Assembly: GCF_003574315.2 (NCBI RefSeq) | Contig: NZ_AP025739.1 | Span: 5,208,001-5,272,000 of the forward strand | Origin: Capsulimonas corticalis | GTDB taxonomy: Bacteria; Armatimonadota; Armatimonadia; Armatimonadales; Capsulimonadaceae | Direction: 5' to 3' | DNA length: 64,000 bases | Position numbers and translations under genes: made by a program | Shown: piece after piece, positions 36,457 to 44,385 of the stretch | Position numbering within the stretch: position 1 is the stretch's first letter | Layout: the number at the start of each line of letters is the position of its first letter | Notes under the pieces: generated by a model | Seen by the model: only the letters and a program-made list of their open reading frames with translations | The model's database searches: none | Told to the model about the DNA's origin: nothing

Positions 36457-37228
36457 CTGGCATACCGGCATACTGACGATCGTGCTGTCGCTGATCATCA
36501 TCGTGCGAATCATGATGGCGCAGCGCGGCATGGTCCCCACGATTCGCCGCATCGCCGGCTTGAACGCCATAGACGAAGCCGTCGGCCGCGCGACGGAAAT
36601 GGGACGTCCCGTCGTCATGATCCCGGGCGTGGCGCCGCTGGGCGTGGAAACGCTGCAAGCCCTGTCGATCTTCGGCTATATCGCGCGCTCGGTGGCGAAG
36701 TTCGGCAACCGCACGATCTATCCGACGGCGGACCCGATGCTGACGGGGATCGCCGATGAGACCATTCGGGACGCTTATGCGGAAATGGGCAGGCCCGAGC
36801 TTGTGGAGCCTGACGATATCCACTACCTGACTTCCTCGCAATTCGCCTACGCCTCGGGCGTGGCGGGCATTCTGACGCGCGAACGCGCGGCCGCCGCGTT
36901 TCTCTTTGGCCTCTTTTACGCGGAATCGCTGATCTTCGCCGAAGTCGGGCAGCAAGTGGGCGCGGTGCAGGTGGCGGGAACGCCCTCCACGACGCAAATC
37001 CCGTTCTTTATCGCCGCCTGCGATTACGTCATCATCGGCGACGAGTTTTACGCGGCGAGCGCCTATTTGTCCCGCAACGCCACGCTGCTCGGCAGCATCG
37101 CCGGCCAGGACTATGGAAAGCTTATCCTGCTGATCATCGTTTTTATCGGGATTATCTGCGCGTCGCTGACGGCGGGATTGGGCGCGCACGCGCCGGTGTT
37201 CGCCGCGAAATTTCTCAAGTTCTTCTGA
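36437..37228 (+). CDS. Conserved membrane protein, possibly DUF6754 type (operon gene 3)
   Basis: A 263-residue protein with an N-terminal membrane helix (ILTIVLSLIIIVRIMM) and one or two C-terminal helices (LILLIIVFIGIICASLTAG). The central soluble part has a well-conserved look: AIDEAVGRATEMGRPVVMIPG, TSSQFAYASGVAGI, FYAESLIFAEVGQQVGAVQVAGT and CDYVIIGDEFYAASAYLS. From memory, and not verified, this is the uncharacterised family DUF6754 found in Chloroflexota and related phyla. The motifs GDEFYAASAYLS and FYAESL are the most striking. Function unknown. Confidence 0.87.
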   Translation: MQHASDNWHTGILTIVLSLIIIVRIMMAQRGMVPTIRRIAGLNAIDEAVGRATEMGRPVVMIPGVAPLGVETLQALSIFGYIARSVAKFGNRTIYPTADPMLTGIADETIRDAYAEMGRPELVEPDDIHYLTSSQFAYASGVAGILTRERAAAAFLFGLFYAESLIFAEVGQQVGAVQVAGTPSTTQIPFFIAACDYVIIGDEFYAASAYLSRNATLLGSIAGQDYGKLILLIIVFIGIICASLTAGLGAHAPVFAAKFLKFF

Positions 37229-37243
37229 TAGTACACACGACCT

Positions 37244-38086
37244 ATGCTAAACTTCTTCGCTCCGATCGGCGTCCATCAAAACCCGGTGGGGTTCTATACG
37301 CACTGCGTATTGGGCATCCTGGGGGTCCTGCTTTTCCTGGGCCTTTTGCACGCCGCTCCCAAGCAGTACCGCAAGACGATCATCGCCTTTTTCACCTTTG
37401 TCGGCGGCTTATACTATGTCGTCGAGTTCTTCTGGCCGGCGCAAACCTCCGGACCGCACGCCGGTGAAAATTTCCTCACGCCTTATCAGGACTTCGTCGC
37501 CAACCTTTCATCCGTCGTTCAGGTGTTCGCCGTAGGGCTTGGAGTGATTTCGCTGCTCCAACTGCATTTCAAGACGCTTGGTCGAATGAAGACCGGCTGG
37601 CACAACAGCCTGGCGCTGATCGTGTCATTCTTCGCCATGACGATCTTTGGGATCGCGAACGAATACTATCCCAAGCATCCGGTAGCCTTCGGCCAGACAG
37701 TGCATGGGATATTCCAGTTTTTGTTCATCGGCGGGCTGAACAATCTGGACTCGGCGACATTCTCCATGATCGCCTTCTTTATTGCGTCGGCGTCGTACCG
37801 GGCGTTTCGGCTCAGATCCGTGGAGTCGTCGATGATGATGACCGCCGCGCTGATCGTCATGCTGGCGTCCACGGGCTTCGGCACCGCGATTACATCGCAC
37901 ATTCCGGACGGAGACAGCGCCTGGGCGAATTTCCGGATCGAGCATATCTCCGAGTGGCTGCTCACGCGCGTGAACGCTCCGGCGCAGCGGGGAATTCTTT
38001 TCGGCCTGACGGTCGGCGGCCTCGCCGTTTCGCTTCGGCTGTGGCTGAGCCTGGAGCGCGGCGCCTATTTCGACACGGAGGTCTGA
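37244..38086 (+). CDS. Polytopic membrane protein (operon gene 4)
   Basis: A 280-residue protein with about eight hydrophobic helices, for example THCVLGILGVLLFLGLLHA, TIIAFFTFVGGLYYVVEFFW and SMIAFFIASASYRAF. Conserved-looking residues near helix ends include NEYYPKHPVAFGQTVHGIFQF, SYRAFRLRSVESSMMM and APAQRGILFGLTVGGLAVSLRLWLSLERG. The last run, with an arginine and glutamate near the final helix, appears in other members I remember, but I cannot name the family. It follows gene 3 by 15 bases and precedes gene 5 by 6. Confidence 0.87.
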   Translation: MLNFFAPIGVHQNPVGFYTHCVLGILGVLLFLGLLHAAPKQYRKTIIAFFTFVGGLYYVVEFFWPAQTSGPHAGENFLTPYQDFVANLSSVVQVFAVGLGVISLLQLHFKTLGRMKTGWHNSLALIVSFFAMTIFGIANEYYPKHPVAFGQTVHGIFQFLFIGGLNNLDSATFSMIAFFIASASYRAFRLRSVESSMMMTAALIVMLASTGFGTAITSHIPDGDSAWANFRIEHISEWLLTRVNAPAQRGILFGLTVGGLAVSLRLWLSLERGAYFDTEV

Positions 38087-38092
38087 TCTGTC

Positions 38093-38953
38093 ATGAGCGA
38101 AAACACCATCTGGCATAAGCTGCAAAATATCGACCGCCGCATCATCTACGCCCTGCTCATTCTCAGCATCGTCATTCCGCTGTTCGTCCCCAGCATCAGC
38201 ATTCCGGGCGTGCCGAGTCAGCAGTCGAAGGACTTCTACAACACGATCGAGACGATCGCTAAGACCGATCCGGACAAGATCGTCATCGTTTCGGGCATGT
38301 GGTCCTCTGGAACGCGCGGCGAGAACAAATGGCAGACCCAGGCGATCCTGACGCACTTGATGATGCGCCATATCCATTTCGCGATCATCTCCTTTGACGC
38401 GCAGAACAACGAGCTGACGCAGCAGATCGCGGACAAAGTCTCTCTCAAGTATCACTATCAGTATGGAGTGGATTACATCAACTGGGGCTACCGTCCAAAC
38501 AGCGTGTTTCCGCAAGTGCTGAAGGGCCTTGTGACGAATATTCCGGGCACGATCAAAAAGGATATGCATGACCGGGATGTGACCAAGTTCCCCGTGATGA
38601 AGGACATCAAATCGATCAAGGATGTTAAGGCGATTATCGACATCACGCCTGTTTCCAGTCTGGAAACATGGCTCGGTCTCGTACAGGGAGCCAATAATAC
38701 GCCGATGCTCTATGCGCCCACGGCGGTCATGGCGCCCGACTCCTATCCCTACCTCGACTCCCACCAGGTCTCGGGCCTGCTGACGGGGGTGAAGGGGGCT
38801 GGCGACTATGAGGGGCTGACAGGCGTGAAGGCGTTCGCGACGCGCGGCGCGGGAGCGCTGTCGCTGGTGTACGCGCTGATTATCTTCCTGGTGATCCTGG
38901 GGAATATCGGCTATCAGCAAGGCCGGATCCATGCGCGGAGGACGCAAGAATAA
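38093..38953 (+). CDS. Membrane-anchored extracytoplasmic protein (operon gene 5)
   Basis: A 286-residue protein with a helix at each end (IIYALLILSIVIPLFV and LSLVYALIIFLVILGNIGY) and a soluble domain of about 215 residues between. The domain opens QSKDFYNTIETIAKTDPDKIVIVSG and contains VDYINWGYRPNSVF and DSHQVSGLLTGVKGAGDYEGL. Similar proteins with YVNLGYKPG and GLLGGLKGAAEYE-type motifs are known to me as conserved hypotheticals in several phyla; this is memory, not a search. The fold looks alpha/beta, like a periplasmic solute-binding lobe. Its last base is shared with gene 6. Confidence 0.87.
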   Translation: MSENTIWHKLQNIDRRIIYALLILSIVIPLFVPSISIPGVPSQQSKDFYNTIETIAKTDPDKIVIVSGMWSSGTRGENKWQTQAILTHLMMRHIHFAIISFDAQNNELTQQIADKVSLKYHYQYGVDYINWGYRPNSVFPQVLKGLVTNIPGTIKKDMHDRDVTKFPVMKDIKSIKDVKAIIDITPVSSLETWLGLVQGANNTPMLYAPTAVMAPDSYPYLDSHQVSGLLTGVKGAGDYEGLTGVKAFATRGAGALSLVYALIIFLVILGNIGYQQGRIHARRTQE

Positions 38954-39630
38954 TGTCCCCGACACTGCACCACATTCTCAGCCCGATCGTGCTCTTCGGA
39001 GCGCTGGGCACGATCGCCATTCTCTCTTTGGTGTTCAAAGAGAACAAATTCTATCGCCTCTTCGAGCACATCTTTCTGGGGCTGGCGCTCGGTTACGAAG
39101 TCGAGCAGGACTGGACCAAGATTTTGCGTCCTCAGTTCTGGGATCCGATGATGCACGACGGACAGTGGGCGTGGGTCCTCACTATTCCCGTCGGTTTGAT
39201 GTTTTACGGCATCTACACCCAGCGTTTCGCCTGGATGAGCCGCCTGTTGTTCGGCGTCTTCTTCGGCCTCACCGCCGGAACGGTCTTTCAGGACTTCGGC
39301 CAGCGCTTCATGCCGCAGGTAACGAAGTCGTTCAAGCCTCTCGTTCCGCCGCCGCCCAAGATTGGCGATCATCACGCGCTGCTGCACCAGATCTCCTTCG
39401 TCGTGAACAATGCGCTGTTCATGGTGATCCTGGTGTCGGTCATCGTGTACTTCTTCTTTGCGTTCGAGCAAAAAAATAAGGCTGTCCTGGGGACAGCCCG
39501 TTTTGGCCGATTCGTACTGATGTTCGCGTTCGGAGCGATCTTCGGTTCGACGATCATGACGCGCATGGCGCTGCTGATCGACCGAATGTATTTCCTCTTC
39601 GTCGAGTGGCTGCGCATCGCTCCGCAGTAA
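38953..39630 (+). CDS. Polytopic membrane protein (operon gene 6)
   Basis: A 225-residue protein with about six helices (HILSPIVLFGALGTIAILSL, WVLTIPVGLMFYGIYTQR, ALFMVILVSVIVYFFFAF, FVLMFAFGAIFGSTIMTRMALL). A tyrosine-rich segment FKENKFYRLFEHIFLGLALGYEVEQDW sits after helix 1, and the last helix ends near a short YFLFVEWLRIAPQ. It starts on the last base of gene 5 (TAATG) and closes the operon. No terminator is evident between its stop and the converging zinc-ribbon gene. Family unknown. Confidence 0.87.
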   Translation: MSPTLHHILSPIVLFGALGTIAILSLVFKENKFYRLFEHIFLGLALGYEVEQDWTKILRPQFWDPMMHDGQWAWVLTIPVGLMFYGIYTQRFAWMSRLLFGVFFGLTAGTVFQDFGQRFMPQVTKSFKPLVPPPPKIGDHHALLHQISFVVNNALFMVILVSVIVYFFFAFEQKNKAVLGTARFGRFVLMFAFGAIFGSTIMTRMALLIDRMYFLFVEWLRIAPQ

Positions 39631-39662
39631 GGCGAAATATGGAGATCCGTCGCCTGCGTAGT

Positions 39663-40061
39663 TTAGACGCCCAGTTCGTTCGGTGGGAAGTGCTGGGCGC
39701 GCAGCTTGGCTTCCCGCTGCGCGGCGCGCTCATCGCGCTCCGCCATGATCCGTCGCCACCAATTGCTGATCCGCGCCGCAAACGCGGGCATCGGGCGGCG
39801 CGGCGAGACTACGCCGAAGTCCCCCATCGGAGCGGGACGGTGCATACCGATGTGGCGAGGCTCCACACGCTCGAACTGATCGTAAAGTCTTTGCCAGGCG
39901 AGGTGGATCATCGCCGGGTCTCTTTCGAAGACCCCTTGCCATCCGCAGGTGAAGCAGTCGCTGTTCTTCATATGGTTCAGCGCGCCGCAAAGAGAACAGA
40001 TTTTGACGTCCTTTTCAGTCAATTGACGGGCCGGACCGCCCGTGTTCCAAAGCATGCTCAT
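39663..40061 (-). CDS. Zinc-ribbon protein
   Basis: A 132-residue soluble protein with a clear C4 zinc ribbon at residues 22-40 (ICSLCGALNHMKNSDCFTCGWQG, pairs CSLC and CFTC). The rest is charged and helical (MIHLAWQRLYDQFERVEPRHI, RISNWWRRIMAERDERAAQREAK). It may be a double-zinc-ribbon-like adaptor. It converges with operon gene 6 and ends only 32 bases from it, so it might belong functionally with that operon. Start: AGAGAGGT lies just upstream of the ATG. Confidence 0.8.
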   Translation of the reverse strand: MSMLWNTGGPARQLTEKDVKICSLCGALNHMKNSDCFTCGWQGVFERDPAMIHLAWQRLYDQFERVEPRHIGMHRPAPMGDFGVVSPRRPMPAFAARISNWWRRIMAERDERAAQREAKLRAQHFPPNELGV

Positions 40062-40301
40062 CGTTCGACCTCTCTAGACTCAGAACGCGCCCGCCTTTGG
40101 ACAAGTTCCATGATTTCGATATACCCGCATTGAGTCCGAAACTACCGGAAGAAGCGGGGGACTTACAAAAAAAATTATTGCCAGGCTGTCTGGTTCTCTC
40201 TAGGGGTGTTTTCCAAGTTTTCGCCGCAATTTCACATATTTTTTTCGCAAAGTCCCGCGTATTCTCCCCAGGATCTTCATTTCACCGCGCAAATAATTGC
40301 C

Positions 40302-40331
40302 TTGACACGGCGTCATCTTTTCAAGTATACT
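40302..40331 (+). promoter_or_regulatory. Promoter of ffh
   Basis: TTGACA (40302-40307), 18 bases, TATACT (40326-40331), 45 bases before the ffh ATG. The rest of the 316-base gap (40062-40376) has no further gene or RNA that I can see. Confidence 0.87.
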
Positions 40332-40376
40332 GTTGCGAGTTTCTTCCGCCCATCAGACCTTCAGAAGCTCGCTCTC

Positions 40377-41798
40377 ATGTTTGAAAGTTTGACCGACAAA
40401 TTGCAGGGCGTTTTTAAGCGCCTCCGTGGGAAATCATCGCTCAGCGAGCAAGACGTCAATGACGCCATGCGTGAAGTCCGCCTGGTTCTTTTGGAAGCAG
40501 ACGTCAACTTTAAGGTCGTCAAGGATTTCACGGCCCGCGTGCGAGAACGAGCCGTGGGCGAACAGATCCTGGAAGGACTGAACGCGCCGCAGCAAGTCGT
40601 AAAAATTGTCAGTGAAGAGTTGACGGCGCTGCTCGGTGGAGAGCAAGCGCCTTTAACCTTCTCTCACCAGTCTCCGACGGTGATTATGTTATGCGGCCTT
40701 CAGGGGGCCGGTAAGACAACACACGCCGGAAAGCTCGCCGCGATGCTGCGCAAGCAGGGACGCAATCCCATGCTTGTCGCGGGCGATATCTATCGGCCCG
40801 CCGCGATCAAGCAGCTGGAAGTCGTCGGCGAACAGGTGAAGACGCCCGTCTTCACCATGGGCGACCAGACCGACCCGGCGGAGATCGCGAAAGCCGCCGT
40901 CGATAAGGCGCAGCGGTATGGCAACGACGTGGTGATCGTGGACACCGCCGGCCGCTTGCAGATCGACGAAGCGCTGATGGATGAGCTTCGCCGCGTCAAG
41001 GCGGCGGTCCGGCCGCATGAGATTTTGCTCGTCGTGGACGCAATGACCGGCCAGGAGGCCGTCAACGTCGCGAAGGGCTTCAATGACGCCCTGGAGATCG
41101 ACGGCGTCATCCTGACGAAGCTGGACGGCGACGCGCGCGGCGGCGCCGCCCTCTCGGTGAAAACGGTTGTCGGAAAGCCGATCAAGTTCGTGGGCGTCGG
41201 CGAGAAGATGGACGCGCTCGAAATCTTCTACCCGGACCGCATGGTTTCGCGCATCCTGGGGATGGGCGATGTCATGACGCTGATCGAGCGAGCGGAAGCC
41301 GCGATCGATCAGAAGCAAGCCGCGGAGTTTGAGAAGAAGCTTCGCGCCAACAAATTCGATTTTGAAGATTACCTGGAGCAGATGCAGCAGGTGCGCAAGC
41401 TGGGTCCGCTCGATCAGATCCTCGATATGATCCCGGGGCTTAGCGGAAAAGTCCCGAAGATGCCGGGTGCGTCCGAGGAGAGTGAGAAGCAGATGAAGCG
41501 CGTGGAGGCGATCATCTGCTCCATGACCGTGCAGGAGCGGCGCGAGCCGACCATCATCAATGGAAGCCGGAGACGGCGCATCGCGGCGGGGAGCGGCGCG
41601 TCCATCCAGGATGTCAACCGCGTTCTGACGCAGTTTGAACAGATGAAAACGATGATGCGCGGCTTCTCCGGAAAAGGTCTCGGCGCAATGCCGGGGATGC
41701 CTGGAATGCCGGGTCAAAGCGGCAAGCACGCAGGCAGCAATAAAAAGAGCAAGCGAAAGTCCAATTCGCCCTTTAAGTTTCCGTTTGGACGCAGCTAG
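40377..41798 (+). CDS. ffh: Signal recognition particle protein Ffh
   Basis: The SRP GTPase that binds signal sequences on nascent chains and delivers ribosomes to the membrane. The ATG at 40377 (473 residues) is chosen because the product begins MFESLTDKLQGVFKRLRGKSSL-like, the standard start; the longer frame includes the promoter. The N domain is followed by the G domain with GLQGAGKTTHAGKLA, DTAGRLQIDE and TKLDGDARGG. The M domain contains RRRRIAAGSGASIQDVNRVL and ends in a methionine-glycine-rich run and a lysine tail (KKSKRKS). It begins the ribosomal block. Confidence 0.97.
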   Translation: MFESLTDKLQGVFKRLRGKSSLSEQDVNDAMREVRLVLLEADVNFKVVKDFTARVRERAVGEQILEGLNAPQQVVKIVSEELTALLGGEQAPLTFSHQSPTVIMLCGLQGAGKTTHAGKLAAMLRKQGRNPMLVAGDIYRPAAIKQLEVVGEQVKTPVFTMGDQTDPAEIAKAAVDKAQRYGNDVVIVDTAGRLQIDEALMDELRRVKAAVRPHEILLVVDAMTGQEAVNVAKGFNDALEIDGVILTKLDGDARGGAALSVKTVVGKPIKFVGVGEKMDALEIFYPDRMVSRILGMGDVMTLIERAEAAIDQKQAAEFEKKLRANKFDFEDYLEQMQQVRKLGPLDQILDMIPGLSGKVPKMPGASEESEKQMKRVEAIICSMTVQERREPTIINGSRRRRIAAGSGASIQDVNRVLTQFEQMKTMMRGFSGKGLGAMPGMPGMPGQSGKHAGSNKKSKRKSNSPFKFPFGRS

Positions 41799-41861
41799 TT
41801 TCCGATGGAAACAGCGTCGGCCATGAAGAATAACAATCTGACGAAAGGAGAATGATCATCT

Positions 41862-42140
41862 ATGGCGGTAAAGATTCGGCTTCGCAGAATGGGCGCGAAG
41901 AAGCGGCCTTTTTATCGAGTGGTAGTCGCGGATAGCCGCGCAGCTCGTGACGGCCGGTTCATCGAGACCCTTGGCTATTTCAACCCGTGCGTCGAGCCTT
42001 CCGAAGTGAAGATCGATGGGGAGCGTGCAGTTTACTGGCTGAAGTGTGGCGCTCAGCCCACCGATACGGCGCAGGCCCTGCTCAAGAAGCAAGGCGTGTA
42101 TGACCTGATCGCGGGCGCGGCGACTGCGGCGGCGGAGTAA
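41862..42140 (+). CDS. rpsP: 30S ribosomal protein S16
   Basis: Structural protein of the small subunit, 92 residues. It opens [22 protein letters not shown], and [19 protein letters not shown] follows; both are invariant features. A short alanine-rich tail ends the protein. It follows ffh by 63 bases with AAAGGAG before the ATG, and precedes khpA, the usual order ffh-rpsP-khpA-rimM-trmD-rplS. Confidence 0.97.
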   Translation: MAVKIRLRRMGAKKRPFYRVVVADSRAARDGRFIETLGYFNPCVEPSEVKIDGERAVYWLKCGAQPTDTAQALLKKQGVYDLIAGAATAAAE

Positions 42141-42231
42141 GGGGCGCTTGTCCCCTCCCACTCCTCACCGTCATTGTTGACCGAGAAGCGCGACCTCGAG
42201 ACGGTGATGGCGCGTCAGGAGTTAACAGTAA

Positions 42232-42462
42232 GTGAAATCAATGATCGAGTACCTCGTCAAAGAGCTAGTCGACGAGCCGGATCAGGTCGTCATTAACGAG
42301 TTACCTGGCGAGGAATCGACGACGTATGAAGTACGCGTCGCTCCCGGCGATCTTGGCAAGGTGATCGGCAAACAGGGACGGATTGCGAATGCGCTCCGGA
42401 CTGTTGCGAAAGCCGTCGCGATGAAAGACAAGAAAAAAGTCTACGTCGAGATCATTGCTTAG
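42232..42462 (+). CDS. khpA: KH-domain RNA-binding protein KhpA
   Basis: A 76-residue KH domain that forms a complex with KhpB and affects cell elongation and RNA metabolism in Firmicutes. GTG 42232 is taken as the start: AGGAG lies nine bases upstream (42218-42222), and the product MKSMIEYLVKELVDEPDQVVI aligns from its first residue with the family. The KH loop is GDLGKVIGKQGRIANALR. The internal ATG at 42241 is too far from the site. Confidence 0.93.
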   Translation: MKSMIEYLVKELVDEPDQVVINELPGEESTTYEVRVAPGDLGKVIGKQGRIANALRTVAKAVAMKDKKKVYVEIIA

Positions 42463-42480
42463 ATAGCTCCCGAAGGTGCA

Positions 42481-42509
42481 TGCCCGCTCCGGTTTCGGCC
42501 GGGCGGGCA
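42481..42509 (+). terminator. Hairpin between khpA and rimM
   Basis: TGCCCGC (42481-42487) pairs with GCGGGCA (42503-42509), with an inner CCGG/CCGG stem. The following sequence is only moderately T-rich, so read-through into rimM is likely. Confidence 0.5.
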
Positions 42510-42581
42510 TTTCCCGTGTTTACCGGGTCATTCCCGATTCTTTTCGGCGCATGCCCGACTTTTTTGTTGAAACGATATTTT

Positions 42582-43142
42582 ATGACGCTCGACCAGACCG
42601 AGAATACGAAGACCGCCGAAGATTTTTCCGTGATGGCCGCGCAGATCGCCGGCGCGCACGGCGTCAGCGGCAACCTGCGGCTGCGTCTCATCGGGGCCAA
42701 CCCCGAGGTCACGGCGCGCACGTTCCAGCCCGGCCAGATCGTTGTGCTGCGCAAGGAAGGCGATGACGCCGGCCGGCAACTGACGGTGCAGTCGGTGCGA
42801 AAGCAATCGCAGCCCAAGGGCGCATGGATCGCGCGCTTCAAGGAAGTGAACGACCGCAATGAGGCCGAAGCGCTCTTTGGACACGCGATCTTCATTCGGG
42901 AGACCGAGCGCCCCAGCCTGCCCGAAGGCGAGTTCTATGTCGATCAGCTGATCGGCCTGAGCATTGTCACCGACGCCGGACGCGCGCTCGGTAAGCTGAC
43001 GGACGTATTGAACACGCCGGCGAACGATGTTTATGTCACGGACAAGAATGCGCTGATCCCGGCGGTGTCCGAGTTCGTCCTGAGCGTGGATGTGCCCGGC
43101 GGCGTGATCACGGTGCGCGATGTGCCGGGACTGCTGGATTAA
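42582..43142 (+). CDS. rimM: Ribosome maturation factor RimM
   Basis: A 186-residue assembly factor that binds S19 during 30S head maturation. The ATG at 42582 removes 34 leading residues with no family match that would cover the hairpin. AAQIAGAHGVSGNLRLRLI is the family start motif (usually GxxGLKGEV). The C-terminal PRC-barrel begins FYVDQLIGLSIVTDAGRALGKLTDVLNTPANDVYV, with the NDVY motif typical of RimM. It lies 29 bases before trmD. Confidence 0.93.
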   Translation: MTLDQTENTKTAEDFSVMAAQIAGAHGVSGNLRLRLIGANPEVTARTFQPGQIVVLRKEGDDAGRQLTVQSVRKQSQPKGAWIARFKEVNDRNEAEALFGHAIFIRETERPSLPEGEFYVDQLIGLSIVTDAGRALGKLTDVLNTPANDVYVTDKNALIPAVSEFVLSVDVPGGVITVRDVPGLLD

Positions 43143-43171
43143 CATCGCGTGAAAATCGATATCCAACCGCA

Positions 43172-43936
43172 ATGAAGATCGATGTCGTCACGATTTTCCC
43201 GGAGATGATCCGGTCGGGACTTTCGCACAGTATAATAAAACGGGCTCAGGAAGCCGGCCGCGTGCAGGTGGCCGCGCACGATCCGCGCGATCACACCACG
43301 GACCGTCACCGCAGCACCGACGATACGCCGTACGGCGGCGGCGCCGGGATGGTGATGCGGCCCGGACCGATCTTCGCCGCCGTGGAAAGCCTGGAGCCGC
43401 CGCCGGACGCCCGGATCGTCATGCTGACCCCGCAGGGGAAGACGCTGACGCAGGCCATGGCGCACGAATTCGCGCAGGCGTCGCACTTGATCTTGCTGTG
43501 CGGCCACTACGAAGGATTTGACGAGCGGGTGCGCGAGCATCTGGCGACCGATGAGATCTCCATCGGCGATTATGTTTTGACGGGCGGCGAGCTGCCCGCG
43601 CTGGTGCTGATCGACGCCGTAGTGCGCCTCCTGCCGGGAGTTCTAGGCAGCGAGGAATCGGCGGCGGGCGACACATTCAGCGACGGCCTGCTCGAATATC
43701 CGCAATATACGCGTCCCCCCGACTTTCGGGGCTGGACGATCCCTGAAGTTCTGCTCTCCGGCAACCATGCCGCGATCGCCAACTGGCGACGCAAGGAGCA
43801 GTTCCGCCGCACGCAATCGCGTCGGCCCGACCTCTGGTCGGCATTCCAGCCGTCTAAGTCAGACCTGAAGCTGCTCAAACAGCTTTCAGAGGAAACCCCT
43901 TCCCCGCCTGCGGGGGAGAGTTCTGAGGAGAACTAG
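43172..43936 (+). CDS. trmD: tRNA (guanine-37-N1)-methyltransferase TrmD
   Basis: A SPOUT-fold enzyme that methylates G37 of tRNAs using SAM and prevents frameshifting. The 254 residues start MKIDVVTIFPEMIRSGLSHSI. The knot motifs are LILLCGHYEGFDERV and ISIGDYVLTGGELPALVLID. The C-terminal domain shows LLEYPQYTRPPDFRGWTIPEVL and LLSGNHAAIANWRRKEQF. A short proline/serine-rich tail extends beyond the usual end (ETPSPPAGESSEEN). rplS follows by three bases. Confidence 0.97.
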   Translation: MKIDVVTIFPEMIRSGLSHSIIKRAQEAGRVQVAAHDPRDHTTDRHRSTDDTPYGGGAGMVMRPGPIFAAVESLEPPPDARIVMLTPQGKTLTQAMAHEFAQASHLILLCGHYEGFDERVREHLATDEISIGDYVLTGGELPALVLIDAVVRLLPGVLGSEESAAGDTFSDGLLEYPQYTRPPDFRGWTIPEVLLSGNHAAIANWRRKEQFRRTQSRRPDLWSAFQPSKSDLKLLKQLSEETPSPPAGESSEEN

Positions 43937-43939
43937 ACC

Positions 43940-44290
43940 ATGCATCCGTTGATTCAAGAAATCGAGAACGCTCAGAAAAAAGAGTCCGTTCCGCAGTTCG
44001 GCCCCGGAGACACCGTTCGCGTCCACGTGAAGGTTGTCGAGGGCGGCAAAGAGCGCACCCAGATTTTCGAAGGCGTCGTTATCGGCAACAAGGAAGGCTC
44101 CTCGCGCGCCTCATTCCTCGTGCGCAAGATCAGCAACGGCTTCGGCGTCGAGCGCTCGTTCCTGCTGCATTCGCCGCGTGTCGAGAAAATCGAAGTCACT
44201 CGCCGCGGTCTGGTGCGCCGCGCCAAGCTTTACTACCTGCGTGGTAAGGTCGGCAAGGCGGCCCGCATCAAGGAGAAGCGAAACTTCTAG
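43940..44290 (+). CDS. rplS: 50S ribosomal protein L19
   Basis: Large-subunit protein near the 30S interface, 116 residues. Motifs: [45 protein letters not shown] and a basic end [12 protein letters not shown]. The start is three bases after the trmD stop. A terminator follows, so the ribosomal part of the operon ends here. Confidence 0.97.
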   Translation: MHPLIQEIENAQKKESVPQFGPGDTVRVHVKVVEGGKERTQIFEGVVIGNKEGSSRASFLVRKISNGFGVERSFLLHSPRVEKIEVTRRGLVRRAKLYYLRGKVGKAARIKEKRNF

Positions 44291-44302
44291 CTCGGATCGA
44301 AG

Positions 44303-44330
44303 GCCGCCGGCGACGTCGGCGGCTTTCTTT
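44303..44330 (+). terminator. Terminator after rplS
   Basis: GCCGCCG (44303-44309) pairs with CGGCGGC (44317-44323), followed by TTTCTTT. Confidence 0.85.
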
Positions 44331-44385
44331 CATTCCCCGGAGCGCATGAACGCTCCGCCCATTTTTCGTTACGGAAAGTCCCGCA

